Source of the DNA: Isoetes taiwanensis
Taxonomy: Eukaryota > Streptophyta > Lycopodiopsida > Isoetales > Isoetaceae
DNA length: 64,000 nucleotides
Direction of reading: 5' to 3'
Assembly (NCBI GenBank): GCA_021234155.1
Contig: JAJEKV010000034.1
Location: 9,127,614-9,191,613 of the forward strand
In this document: one piece after another, positions 22,470 through 33,934 of the stretch
Layout: each line of letters begins with the position of its first letter
Numbering within the stretch: the stretch's first letter is position 1
Made by a program: the position numbers and the translations under genes
Notes under the pieces: model-generated
The model's database searches: none
What the model was told of the DNA's origin: nothing
The model's input: only the letters and a program-made list of their open reading frames with translations

Positions 22470-24167
22470 GGAATTATGTAATACGCAATTCATCTTGCGT
22501 GATGAGAAGAATAAGGGACCAAAACATCAAAATGCATGAAGCCAATGGTTGTAAGGTGACATGGGTCGTGTAACAATCTTTGAGATACAACAGTGTATCT
22601 AGGATTTTATTTTGAATTGGATTAAGGTACATTATGTAGAAATAATGGTACCTTGACACTTCAGCTTATTTCGAATTAAGTATGGCCTACGGAAAGTAGC
22701 TGATTAAGTAACATGATAGCTAATTTAGCTCTGTGTAGAACATTGGTGGCAGTCATATGCCAGCTCATAAGAAAGTATTTAGACGAGCGAAAGCAGATAT
22801 AGATATAGATTTGGTTGGGTGCAAATAGGTATGCTAGAAGTATAGTATGGCATACACATAGGAAGCTGAACTAAATAAAATTTCCCTAGAGTTTGATGAC
22901 TACGTAGAATATTTAATATCCTAATCATACATAAGTAATCGGCTAGAAGTGAGGTGGAAGAATGAGTGGAAATGTATCCTTAGTTCGGATTCATACACAA
23001 CAGAGTTGTTATCATGATATATGTGATTAACATTGAGTTTTCAAAGGTTGCGTGAAATAGGAAGGCATACTTACTAATTTTGACAATTCATTTAACTTTT
23101 GGCAAATACATTGCCATGTTTGTGGGTAAATCCACCAATTCCTAAAGAGGTATACGATTCATTCTAGGATGATACTATATATAGCATCATGTAGTTGAGT
23201 GAAAAGTGCGCAATGATTATGTGTCATACGACATGTTACGGAGATAACGTGCCAAGATATGAAGTGATTTATAAATGCCCATCATATGAAGGGATTAACA
23301 CTTTAGAAGTATAGGTTTCTAACAATGGTGGTCAAGATATAGAATGTTGATCCTATATATTACGTGTATTGCATGTTGAATCAAGATGTGATTCATAGGA
23401 TTGAAGTAGTGACCTTGGACCATGATGTTACCATTAACTTGGGGTTCATAAGCAGACATGAGTTCTTATGGTGTGATATAGATATGCAAGTCTATTCATA
23501 TGAAAATGAAAATTTAGACACGTGGATGTGCTTAATGGTGTTGGTCAAATGCATGTCAATTATGCATGGTAAAAGGTTAATGAAATGGAGTGCATCCTAT
23601 CTCCTATTGGAGCAAAAAGAGAGCCAAATAGAAGACAAACGCGGGCAATTTATGCATGTCGATTATGCATGGTAAAAGTTAATGAAATTGAGTGCATCCT
23701 ATCTCCTATTGGAGCAAAATGGGAGCCCAATAGAGGACAAAAGCAGCAAGCAATTTATGCTTAAGTATTGGTGAAGCCAGGTTACTATCAGTAGTTCACC
23801 TCCAACAAATAATGCATTAGGGAGGTAAGCAATCAACAATTCTGTTTTCTATAGGGGTAGACAAGTTAGAATCTCAAAGATATTGTTATGTGTAGGCGCG
23901 TTTCGATAGTCAATGGTGACTTGTTCGAACAAGACAATGATAGCATGCAATAATACTAATAACTAATCGATAACAATGTACCTACATAAACACGTGCGAT
24001 ACAGGGGATAGTTTGAAAACTATTGATAACAACATTTCAAATATAAGAAATTTGAATGGACACTTTGAATAGCAAAAATTGTGGAGTGTGAACGTGATAG
24101 ATGCATGATGAGCATCTTTCCAAGTTGAATGTGGTCTGGACTTAGTAATGTAGTTTGGATCTCAAGG
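22470..24167. other. AT-rich stretch, no recognisable gene
   Basis: Several short frames exist (the longest 103 codons at 23364) but none shows a known motif. The stretch from 23551 to 23765 is duplicated in tandem and is listed separately. This is probably an old repeat into which the LTR element at 24173 inserted. Confidence 0.5.
23551..23765. repeat. Two tandem copies of a ~102-bp unit
   Basis: The phrase gcatgtcRattatgcatgg, followed by ttggagcaaaa, occurs at 23551 and again at about 23654 with a few substitutions. It is a simple local duplication. Confidence 0.85.
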
Positions 24168-24172
24168 AGTAG

Positions 24173-25499
24173 TGATACCATTTATGGATTTGGACTCTTG
24201 AACATCCTTGAATTATTGAATATACAATTAAACAATAGATCTTTGATCAATCTGGAACTCAATACAGAATAATTGCTATGGTACAGTACTTAACCGCCCA
24301 TCCAGATCCACCTTTGAAAGGCTATACTGGCAAAGCTATACATCGGATTACTGGCTCTTGGAATTGATCACCGCTGCCACACCACAGCCTCCGATCTTGG
24401 AAGGATACATCTGACTATGGAAGAAAAGGATGCTCCAATAGGCCTTTGGCGAAAGGCTTTAGATCAGCACAAAACCGCTTGAGAAATTGAATATCTGGGC
24501 AGAATTTCCTAAGAATGTTGAATCAGCTTGGATACAGGCCACTATGCTCAAGTCTGGTCACTCCTTCACTTAATCGAATTTTGTCGCAGAAGGCCGCCGT
24601 TGGTCCCTACTTGGTCCTTTAAGGCTTAAAATAGTTGACGTCTATTTCCATTTCTTGTTGCCTTTTTTTTCAATAAAGGTGCTATATATTCTAAACGAGG
24701 TGCACTTGGACTACCACAGTCGTCGGATCCGTCGATGTTAAGGCCCATATCGTATGTTGGAGCCTCCTGGCACCTCTCATTTTGCTTATGGTCATTTATG
24801 ATAGGGGCACCTATGATTTTAAAATATGAAATACGAGTTTGCCTAAGGTTTTGATGGAATATAGAGCTATACGGCTTTGCCTAAGGTTTTAGAATATGAA
24901 ATACGGAGGCTCGAACCTCTACCAAAATAACTCAATATCCTAATAAAACTACTTTGACCAACATAACCAATGAGGTAACGTGATTATTATTTTTATTTTA
25001 AATCTATGTTTTTTGTTTATAACAGCCCACTCAATTGTATGGTTTTAGGAATTGTCATTTTTACATCCATATCAAATCCCCCTGGAACCCCCTAACCCTT
25101 TGCGTTGACTTTCATATGTCAACCTTTTTCATGGTTAATAATGGACATAATGGTTTGCCCCTTTGTGATTAAGTCATCGATGCTCCCTATATATATGTCA
25201 ATGTACCGTTTTATATAATAAAAGGCCTTCCTTAGAATCAATGTCCACCTTAGAGATATAATAACCTTCTTTCCTTGTGATGCCCATTTCTTTGTTATAC
25301 TTGGTATTCCTTTTATTTTCCTTGCATCCATGACCCTATCAATAGGTGTATAAATATTTTGGTTAAGGAAGGTCTCCTTTAGAATAATTACTATCCCTTG
25401 CCCTTATATTACTGGGCTAATTTGGAATTAACATTTACATAGCTTTGCCAGTTTCCTATAGCACTTTCACCGTGGACCACTACCCGTGCTTGTACCATA
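24173..25499 (-). repeat. Left LTR (3' LTR), interrupted by a SINE
   Basis: It aligns with 26641-27436 followed by 53735-53862 (for example gaacatcc-tgaattattgaatatacaatt, gttgacttYcatatStcaacc, gtggaccact). It differs mainly by the SINE at 24692-25093, which the right LTR lacks. Confidence 0.9.
24692..25093 (-). mobile_element. tRNA-like SINE, copy 2, about 400 bp
   Basis: It is the inverted homologue of 17726-18145. On the minus strand it starts AGGGGGTTCCAGGGGG, has the B-box GGTTCGAGCC, and ends GCACCTCGTTTAGAATAT. The sister LTR at 27140 has no insert and serves as the empty site. A clean target duplication is not visible here, and a few target bases seem to be missing. Confidence 0.8.
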
Positions 25500-25913
25500 T
25501 AAATCCTTCCCTTCTCACGATCGATCGTCCTCGATCGCTATTAACCTGGAAGAAAATCATCAAACCTCCCTTTTCAAAGTTGATATTTAGTCAACCTTTG
25601 AAAAGCATGTTAGTCCTTCCCTTCTCAGGATTGATTTTATTCCCCTTGGAAATATCTCCATGCTGATCCATCAAGTAGGCGTCCCTACTTGTCCTTTTCA
25701 GTATTGCCATTCCATCCCTTTCCAGTCCTTCAAATAGGTTTCCCTATTTGAACAAGAAAGTAAACCCTCCAGTCCTTCAAGTTAAATATCACCATTTAAC
25801 TTGAACAAGAAAGATATTTTCCCTTCCGTTAGGAAGTAACAATTATTTGAAAAACTCAAGCAATCTCAAGCCTCAAAAACTTTAAAACCCTCGTTAATAA
25901 TACTTACAGATCC

Positions 25914-26050
25914 TTGTACAACAGTAGAGTTGCAGTTTTTCTGTGAGTTTGTTGTGGAGTGTCTTGGGGCAGTTCTCCTTCCTCCTCACTTGCTTTGTAA
26001 CATTACCATTCTTTTAATATATTGATGACACAGTTCTTCAAAAAAAAAAA
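25914..26050 (+). mobile_element. 137-bp LINE 3' end with poly(A)
   Basis: ACTTACAGATCC is repeated exactly at 25902-25913 and 26051-26062. The insert ends in a run of A and its last ~80 bases (gctttgtaacattaccattc, ttttaatatattgatg) resemble plant L1 3' tails. This is a strongly 5'-truncated retroposition inside the LTR element's internal region. Confidence 0.8.
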
Positions 26051-26062
26051 ACTTACAGATCC

Positions 26063-26626
26063 CTTGGGTATGGTAACTTATAATAATGGTTGTCAAAAGA
26101 ATAATCCGATTAGAAAAAAGAGAACTTCAAGTAAAGATTTGATAAAGTAGCAGCATTAACAGTTTCTTTTAGAATTTGATGTAGAGGCTTTGGCTTTGGC
26201 TTCTGGCTCCAGTCAATACTAGCTTTCACAAGCTCAGTCTTTGACTCTCTCACTGTAAGCATTCTCCATGCTTAAAGATCACCACAGCATCAGTTATTAT
26301 TGGTTGTCTCTGATAATAAGCAAGACTTACTAGATAAAGGAACTGGTTCTGAAGGATTGATGTCTTATGTAGCTCGAGTGTTGCGTCATGATGGGAAAAG
26401 ATAATCTTTACGCCTCTAGCTTTGCCTTTGCACTTTTGTGTATACTCTGCTAGTGTTTCCAGGCCACATATGCCACATAATTTTTCCTTACTTCCTTGCC
26501 AAAAAGTCTACAACGTTTCAACTGTCACCCTTTACTTGACATCGCTATTTACATCAACGGTTTCTTAGCTGCATGTAAAGATTGCAACATTCCATAATCC
26601 GTAGTTCCATAAAAGATTTGAATCGT
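26063..26626 (-). other. Internal region of the LTR element, no gene
   Basis: Between the LINE tail and the primer-binding site neither strand has a frame with a gag or pol motif. The leader is expected here on the minus strand. Confidence 0.55.
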
Positions 26627-26638
26627 GCTCTGATACTA
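26627..26638 (-). promoter_or_regulatory. Primer-binding site, initiator-Met tRNA (one mismatch)
   Basis: On the minus strand the sequence is TAGTATCAGAGC, one base from the usual TGGTATCAGAGC. It lies two bases inside the LTR end at 26641, so the right LTR is the 5' LTR and the element reads on the minus strand. Confidence 0.8.
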
Positions 26639-26640
26639 AT

Positions 26641-27436
26641 TGATGCAATTTATGGATTTGGACTCTTGAACATCCATGAATTATTGAATATACAATTAAA
26701 CAATAGGTCTTTGATCAATCTGGAACTCAATACAGAACAATTGCTATGGTACAGTACTTAACCCCCCAACCGGATCTATCTTCGAAAGGCTATACTGGCA
26801 AAGCTATACACCGGATTACTGGCTCTTGGAATTGATCACCACTGCCACACCATAGCCCCCGATCTTGGAAGGATACATCTGGCTATGCAAGAAAAGGATG
26901 CTCCAATAGGCCTTCGGCAAATGGCTTTAGATCAGCACAAAACTGCTTGAGGAACTGAGTATCTGGGCATAACTTCCTAAGAATGCTGAATCAGCTTGGA
27001 TACAGGCCGCTATGCTCAAGTCTGGTCGCTCCTTCACTTAATCAGATTTTGTCGCATAAGGCCGCCGTTGGTCGCTACTTGGTCCTTTAAGGCTTAAAAT
27101 AGTTGGCGTCTATTTCCATTGCTTGTTGCCTTTTTTCCCAATAAAGGTGCCCCTTTAACCCTTTGCGTTGACTTCCATATCTCAACCTTTTTCATGGTTA
27201 ATAATGGACATAATGATTTGCCCCTCTGTGATTAAGTCATCGATGCTCCCTATAAATATGTCGATGTACCCTTTTATGTAATAAAAGGCCTTCCTTAGAA
27301 TCAATGTCCACCTTAGAGATATAATAATCTTCTTTCCTTGTCACGCCCCTTTCTTTGTTATACTTGGTATTCCTTTTATTTTCCTTGCATCCATAACCCC
27401 ATACATAGGTGTATAAATATTTTAGTTAAGGAAGGT
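26641..27436 (-). repeat. Right LTR, first part (5' LTR)
   Basis: Homologous to 24173-25380 without the SINE. The LTR is broken at gttaaggaaggt (27436), where a LINE inserted, and resumes at 53735. Confidence 0.9.
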
Positions 27437-27850
27437 TACCAACATTTCTCGGTCATCAATACCTGTACAGGACAGAGGGGTCATGGTGGGGTTGCTTGCT
27501 ACTACCGGACAACCTTGGCACATTCGGTTACCCTCCAGAAGACAGACAGACACAACCGGTACTTGTGGGTTCGTGTGCATAATACCAGTGGCAACCCTGT
27601 TTTTCTGGCCGCGTGTTATTTCCCTCACGCAGCGAGCACCTTCTATCGCAGCCACTCCGATGCGGATAGGATGGACCCTTATGTCGATCTATATGATGAC
27701 ATACAGCAGCACAAGCAGTTGGGTAGGGCCGTCCTTCTTGGGGATTTCAATGCACCTGACGGAGTAGGCGACCCATGAGACTTGACCCCTCGCCGACGAT
27801 GTCCCGCGCAGCTTCGTCCCCGCAATGGCAACGCGCCCCGCGAGGATCGG
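27437..27850 (+). pseudogene. LINE endonuclease, first part
   Basis: The frame reads HFSVINTCTGQRGHGGVACYY, YLWVRVHN, PYVDLYDDIQQHK and VLLGDFNAPD, colinear with copies A and B. It is the best-preserved endonuclease of this family in the window. It is cut at 27853 by the CACTA element, and the endonuclease resumes at 50783 (SCYVIFLT/ICNG region). Confidence 0.88.
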
Positions 27851-27853
27851 ATG

Positions 27854-28410
27854 CACTACAAGATTAAAGCCCTGTTACGACGTCTATTACGACGTCCAGA
27901 CGTCGTTTGCACGTCGTTTATCGACGTCAAAACGTCGATAAACGACGTCTATATCGGCGTTTAAGCGTCCGATAACGACGCTTATCGCGTCGCTATCTGC
28001 CGCAACCAGCGGGCGTCTTTAAGCGGCGACGGCGTCGTTCAACGCCGTCGTGTACCGTGGTGGGTCCACGCCGCACCGCTACGAGTGGCCCGCGCCCGGC
28101 CGGCCGGGCGTGGCAGATGACCTGGCAACGTCGTTCAACGACGTTCAATACACGTCATCATGTCGCGTGTCGTGCGTCCAGCGTGGCGTTGCCACCGCGT
28201 AGCGCTGACGTGGCGGCTACGTGTAAAACGTCGTTCAACGACGTTGATGACGTGGGCGTCACGTCATGGCGGCGTGGCGGCACGCCGACGGCGCTGCGTT
28301 CAACGGCGTGCGACGATGGCGTCTGCGCTGGCGTGGGGCGACGAATGATGCGGTGGCGATACACGGCGGCGACCACGCCCTCCAACGTCGTTAAACGACG
28401 ATTAATGAAT
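27854..28410. repeat. Left terminal repeat and subterminal repeat region of the CACTA element
   Basis: It starts CACTACAAGATTAAAG. From 27880 it is dense in ACGACGTC and GACGTCGT half-sites in both orientations, with CG-rich spacers. In En/Spm the TNPA protein binds short subterminal repeats; the same role is inferred here. The long frames across this stretch are by-products of the repeats. Confidence 0.88.
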
Positions 28411-28855
28411 TTTGGAAAAAAAAAATATTTATTTAATATTATTCAATTATTTAAAGGACAATTAATATTCATATTCAATATTAACAAATATTTAATATAA
28501 ATAAATATTTAGTAATATTTATTAATAATATTAATATTAACAATAATATTAATAGTATTAATAAATATTAAATATGAACAAAATAAATCGAGAATAAAAA
28601 TTTAAAAATTCGAAAAATAGAAACAAATATTGATTAAATTATATTAGTATTCAGTATCATGGTAGATAAGCATTATTATTTAATATGTAATTAAATGTTT
28701 AATAAATCTAAGAATAAAAAAATAGAATCGAGCATAAAATTAACATAACAAAAAAAAATCACAAATAATAAGAACAAAGCATAAAAAATTTAATATATTT
28801 CACAATGTAATTTGCACATTACAAAATATATTGAGTCTTTAGTTGTTGCTCTCTT
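28411..28855. other. Very AT-rich spacer
   Basis: Almost pure A/T with many TAATATT and AATATTTA words and no coding frame. It separates the GC-rich subterminal region from the first gene. Confidence 0.7.
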
Positions 28856-28880
28856 CTTCTTCTTCTTCTTCTTCTTCTTC
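28856..28880. repeat. (CTT)n microsatellite
   Basis: An uninterrupted cttcttctt run directly after the AT-rich spacer. Confidence 0.9.
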
Positions 28881-29297
28881 ATTGACGGGTTCGTCTTCAT
28901 TTACCTGCATTATATTGTATCGCAACAATTAGTTCATTGTAGTCACAAATAATTATCTAATGAATGATACACACGCCCCCGCTTCACGCCAAGGCAATGG
29001 CGATTGGATGGCCGCATGATTTGCCTTTTTGAAGGCCCTTTCGCTCATCTTTAGCGGTAGGGGCGACCAAAGAATGACTTCTATTGAGAATGAGCACCAA
29101 AACTAATGTTAGTGTTCAACTCGAGAACCTACATTATAAACCAAATTTATACTTACAAATAGCTTATCCGTAAAGCCATAACCGCCCAGACCAGTCTTTA
29201 TTGGCACTATGGCTGCCACTTGCTTCGTCGTACCTCGCGTCCGCTGCTGCCTTTGTTCTAGCTTCCCCTTTCTTTGATAATATGTTGGCCTTCAAAC

Positions 29298-29412
29298 ACT
29301 ACAATGCAATACAAGGACTTAGTCCACATGGCGTCATCTAATTATACGACTCTCCCGACTACAATGCAATACAAGGACTTAGTCCACATGGCGTCATCTA
29401 ATTATACGACTC
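29298..29412. repeat. Perfect 55-bp direct repeat, period 60
   Basis: The 55 bases beginning actacaatgcaatacaagg are present at 29298-29352 and again, without change, at 29358-29412. The last coding exon of the accessory gene ends inside the second copy, where its stop codon lies (29400-29398). Confidence 0.95.
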
Positions 29413-30384
29413 ATGGGAGAGATGATGTACTTGAAATGCCTCATTAGTCAACCAGATAGGCTGTGCCACTTCCTCTATCGAGACTCCTGTAGCTTTGGCA
29501 AGAGCTTTCAGCTGCTTCTTCTGATTACCTCTGCAAAATATAAATAAAATATGAGTACAATGAGGTTATAATGAAGAACGAAAGAGCCTAATACCTGGTG
29601 GCTTTAACATGTTTACCCTGCTTTGAACAAACCTCCCTCCATGAGATCTCTCCTGACTTGAGCTCGGGATATTCTGCTTCTAAAAGCTCCTTGATCCTCT
29701 CTTTTTCCTCATCATAGGCTCCCGAGTTCCATTCACCCTTGTGGACGTTATGGCAAACGCTATTTGTGACACTATTAGCCATCCTCCAAAAATTGTCGCC
29801 ATCTGCAGTGCTGTGGCGCGGCACCTTCTTGTTACTACACTCAACATACGACTAACATATGAATATGTGTTCGTGAACAAAAAAGGGCATAATTCAAGAT
29901 GAACTCACTCATATTCAAAGACATGCCTTCGTGGAGGTGGTGCAGGTGGTGCACGATCTTTAATAGAGCTTGAAGAGGAATTGCGTCCACTCCGACGTGA
30001 ACGACGGTCGGTGCTCTGTCGTGCGGGTTGGATCCCCTCGTCCTCGGGAAGGGGCCCAAGATTGAATTCTGAAGGAGTGTATGAGCTATGACGTGGAGGG
30101 TCACAGGCGCCAGACCTCCGCCTACTTTGTTCAACAGCCCGGCGCGCAATATCCATTTCTGCGGGCGACATCCCAAGTTGCAAGGCATTCCACCTATCTT
30201 CAGGGTTATCGCCTCGTTGATATCTCGGAGTTCCCAGCTCTTCGTCTGGCTCCTCGAATCGAGGTCCTTTTCCTCCGACTCTTCGTCTTTCATGAGAAGA
30301 AGATCCGCCCAGAACCACGACGACGAACATTATGCATAGGAAAAGAAGGACGCAACCGCATTTACACGCTACATTTAAAAACAT
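29398..30384 (-). CDS. CACTA accessory protein in the TNPA position (three exons)
   Basis: I derive exons 30384-29909, 29834-29595 and 29530-29398 from GT...AG sites whose phases agree: GA|T gives Asp at the first junction and AG|A gives Arg at the second. Exon 1 is Arg-, Ser- and Pro-rich with a helical block (MSPAEMDIARRAVEQSRRR). Exon 2 reads NFWRMANSVTNSVCHN then a charged helix (EEKERIKELLEAEYPEL) and EISWREVC. Exon 3 reads KKQLKALAKATGVSIEEV. Its place at the far end, in the same orientation as TNP2, matches TNPA of En/Spm, which binds subterminal repeats. Similarity to the plant Ptta/En/Spm transposase family is plausible but not proven by eye. The true start is uncertain: an upstream exon is possible because the first 20 residues are oddly hydrophobic. 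Confidence 0.6.
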
Positions 30385-30417
30385 TAGAACGTTAAAAATA
30401 AATGGTTAACTTACATT

Positions 30418-30603
30418 TTATCCTAGAAAAAAATCCATACCAAATCCGCACAATGGTGGAGGTGGCGGTGGTGGCGAGCTAAACCCGAACGACCAACTTC
30501 GCCTCTTAAAGGCCTTTGCAGGTTTAGGGCTGTCATTAAGGCTACCAAGCCACACGAGAAGTAAAGTTGCGAACAATAGATATGCCATCGTGCCGCATCC
30601 CAT
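30418..30603 (-). CDS. Possible small exon: hydrophobic start and polyproline
   Basis: A 61-codon frame starts with a signal-like run (AYLLFATLLLVWLG) and has seven prolines in a row followed by LCGFGMDFF. A GTAAG donor-like site lies just past the stop (TAAAATGTAAG). It could be an upstream exon of the accessory gene or a chance frame. No family recognised. Confidence 0.25.
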   Translation of the reverse strand: MGCGTMAYLLFATLLLVWLGSLNDSPKPAKAFKRRSWSFGFSSPPPPPPPLCGFGMDFFLG

Positions 30604-30797
30604 GGTTGCTGGACATGTGCAAAAACTTGCAAGTTATTTATATGGAGTGCGATGAATAACATAGTAAATGTTAGCAACATGGGAAGTTCATTACAAAACA
30701 TTGGGATTTGAATAATTAAAAGTGTCTATATATTTGGTTATTAGACAATTAAAAAAATTTAATACTCTTAAACATGGCAAGATATACAATATTATAT

Positions 30798-32368
30798 TCA
30801 TTCTTTGAGTTGTGACAACAACAATTTTGACATCTCCAAGGCATCCATGCACTTCATGTGTCGTCTTTGTCTCACAACCATGGTAGAAGATATTCCAACA
30901 CTTTGTAAGGCTTCAACAACTTCAAAAGCTTTGGGTCGTGATGAGAATACGTCTTCACGTAGGCACATCATTCTTGTTTTTTGCTCCTCCAACTTGTCAA
31001 GACGTCGTTGGTACATATGGGTTGGATTAATCCATTGGGTATTGTTGTTATTATTAAACCACTCCATTCGTCGCATAGCTTGCACGAAATCCAGAAGCAT
31101 CTCATAAATATATCCCAATGCATAGACATCATGAATTTCGTGTCCCCATACACGATCATCATCCTTTGATTTCTCAAACACAGTTTCCTCTAACCATGGA
31201 TATTTTGCTTGTCCATCCAAAAGTAAGTACCGACACTTCAACAAGGGGACGACGCTCTTTGGCGTAAAATGAATTGCATTGTCCCAATCACCAATGGCCA
31301 CCCACACATTTTGGTACTCATCATCAAAATGTAATTTGACTCTCTTGCAATTAAGCTTTGTGTGAGTGAAGTGGCCTTTGTGGATCTCAACGACACCTTC
31401 GCTGGGGCAAGAGCTATCTCTCGAGCATCTTGATATACAACTCGCATTTTTGCTCCTAAGTTCAGCCTATGTGTTTGTCGGCTTCTTCTTGGCTCTAGCA
31501 ATTGCATTTGACCATCTTCTAAAAACGTGACAAGTTATTAGGTAAATAGTCAAACAAGTGTGCAAGTGTCTCTCCATTCATGAAAGGTAGAATCACCATT
31601 GGCCCTATGGTATCCCCACTAGAGCTAGCAACTTCATATGCAAGTCCAATGGATGTAGCCAAAGCGGGATCACGGGCTCTTGAAGCGTATGTATCTTTGA
31701 GCCATCTCATACGTCCTCTGCCCTATCTTTGCCCTTGAAAACCCATCCAATCGTATAGCTCATCATCTTGGAAGTGTTGTGTTCCGTTGATCTTGATTTG
31801 ATACGCATGCGATGTATTGGTTTCTCCTCAATAAGGCGATCACATCCACGGCCTCTACGGGTATGGGATCAACAAAAGATTGATGTGTTCATGTGATTCT
31901 CCAAAGAAAAGTGGGCCTTGCTAGGCCCTGCTCCACTAGAGCTTCCCCACGATGCAAAGCATTTTTAATTACCTCAACCGACGCGTGCATTGAGATCCGC
32001 AATGATGTTCTTGTGATCTGCACGCCGCTTCTTTGAGCAATTCCATGAAGCTACCCATTCCTTGACACGAGCCTTGGCATTGGGACTTTTAAAAGCCGCC
32101 TTTGAATGCTTCAAACATGTCTTCAGTTCATCCATGGGGTTTCCAATCATTGGCTTTACATGTGTGTCAAGGAGAGAAGTCAACATTTCTTCTTGACCTG
32201 GCCATTTTGTGTTAACTCAAATTGGCACTTCCTTTTCACATGTCGACAAAATAGTCGACCGCTGACCGGTTGCATCTCCCGGTCGGGACTTTCTAAGTTA
32301 GCATATATCTCATTTATGACCACGCGTCTAATCTCACTAATCATTTGTGTCTTCACACTCGGGGCCAT
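30798..32368 (-). pseudogene. Degenerate protein-kinase-like gene carried by the transposon
   Basis: Pieces in order on the minus strand: an N-terminal helical part (32368-31974, ending KKRRADHKNIIADLNARV, then VIKNALHRGEALVEQG); a kinase N-lobe-like piece at 31710-31519 (GPMVILPFMNGETLAHL, like 'LVYEFMPNGSL'); AREIA; then after a frameshift near 31400 GHFTHTKLNCKRVKL, matching the place of HRDLKPxNVLL; IGDWDNA in place of DFG (about 31290); DVYALGYIYEMLL; and SSRPKAFEVVEAL at the C-terminus (like 'RPTMEEVVEAL'). The catalytic Asp of HRD and the DFG motif are replaced, so any protein would be a pseudokinase. At least three frame breaks exist. The helical domain plus pseudokinase layout recalls plant MLKL-type proteins, but that is only a suggestion. 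Confidence 0.5.
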
Positions 32369-32679
32369 ACCTACAAAACCAATTTAGATTCATTAATCTT
32401 GCTTTGTGACTTTTTTTCAAACCTTCATTATGAATCTTTACCTACTTTCTTAAGAGTTAGTTTCCTTTTAATTTTTTTTTAAAACCAACTATTGAAATTT
32501 TTTCTTGCTCTTAACCACTCCACATCGTTGTTTCTTTGACATCCCTAACATTTTTAAAAAACAACATTCTTAACTAGAAACCCGAAAATCAATAATGCAA
32601 TTTTTTTTCAAAAACCCTGCCCTTGTCCAATCCCGTAAAGATTTCTATTTATTGATATATTAATAAAAAAATAAACAAG

Positions 32680-33012
32680 AGTAGGCGGTGAGCTTGGACC
32701 CGGAACACCTAGTCTTCTCCACTCAAGGCGGAGCCGACCATGCCCTTGTCCAAGTCTCCCCAATTTTTTCTAAACTAAATACATTAATCAATAAAATTAC
32801 AAGAGTAAACGGTGAGCTTGGACCCGGAACACCTAGTCTTCTCCACTCAAGGCGGAGCCGACCATGCCCTTGTCCAAGTCTCCCCAATTTTTTATAATCT
32901 AAATAAATTAATAAATAAAATTACAAGAGTAAACGGTGAGCTTGGACCCGGAACACCTAGTCTTCTCCACTCAAGGCGGAGCCGACCATGCCCTTGTCCA
33001 AGTCTCCCCAAG
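32680..33012 (+). repeat. Three tandem 124-bp units with a CTCC...GGAG hairpin
   Basis: The unit gagcttggacccggaacacc-tagtcttctccactcaaggcggagccgacc-atgcccttgtccaagtctcc starts at 32688, 32812 and 32936 and is nearly identical each time. Only the short AT spacers differ. A piece of it (gcccttgtcc) precedes the array at 32619. A related motif occurs at 49066 and 49190. Confidence 0.93.
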
Positions 33013-33336
33013 TTTTTTTTTAACCTAAATAAAACATTAAAATTTTATTCTCCTACTCAAACTCAAATTCTTACCTAGAATGTCTTCGAGCTGCGAAAAA
33101 CGATTTCCAAGAGCGACGCATTTTGTTATTAGTGTACATGCAAAAAAATAAAGGCATTCAATAATTAGAAAACTTACATAAATAAAGAAATAAAAAAAAA
33201 AAAAAAAAAGACCATTCACGTTAAAAAGATCATTGACATTAAAACTATTTACATTGTTAATTAAAAAGAACTATATATTGACATATAAAAACAAAAAAAC
33301 AAAAAAATAAAAAAAAAAAGAAGAACATAAAAAGAA

Positions 33337-33425
33337 GGGGCCTCGTCTTTCAACGACGTCCCCTTCTTGTAATAAAAAATAGAGGAAGAATGGGCCTCGT
33401 CTTTCAACGACGTCCCCTCTTCTTC
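33337..33425. repeat. Two copies of a 31-bp GACGTC-containing block
   Basis: gggcctcgtctttcaacgac followed by gtccccttctt occurs at 33339 and in near-identical form at 33392. It is a half-palindrome version of the transposon's recurrent ACGACGTC motif. Confidence 0.75.
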
Positions 33426-33429
33426 CATG

Positions 33430-33720
33430 GAAAAAAAATAGAAGAGGAAGAAGAAGAAGAAATAGAAGAAGAAGAAGAAAGGGGAGATAGGAAAGAAAGA
33501 TTGAATAGAATGAGAAAGTGATGAAGAAGAAGAAGAAGAAAATGAATAGAAGATTGGAAGAACGGAAGATTAGAAGGAAAAAACCAATGATTGGAATAAG
33601 ATTGGAAGAAGAAGGAGGAGGATTCGATTCATACTAAGAAGAGGCGAAATGGATTGAAGAAAAACAAGGATGGAAAGAAGAGGAGGATAGAAATGGGATG
33701 GATTGAAAACAAACAAGAAA
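33430..33720. repeat. Purine-rich (GAA)n tract
   Basis: Almost only A and G for about 250 bases (gaagaagaag, ggaagaatgaatagaagattgg). Low-complexity, no coding evidence. Confidence 0.85.
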
Positions 33721-33934
33721 AAACAAGAAGCCCTAAATCTATCAAACAACAAGCCTAATTCAAAAATAGAGTTGATTGATCCATTGAAATACCTTTGGAT
33801 GCTTGCTTGAAGCTTGAAAAGGATCGCAAGGATGATCCGCGCCAAAAATCGCCACGAAAAACGCTCCTCCAGCCGCTTAGAACAAAAAAAACTAGGCGGC
33901 GGAAAAGCCGGCCCTGTTTTCTGTAAAAAAGTTA

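Noticed and set aside
27782-28500. Arg/Ala-rich frames on both strands over the left CACTA end
   Set aside because: They follow the CG-rich subterminal repeats, run across the transposon boundary, and have no homologue I know.
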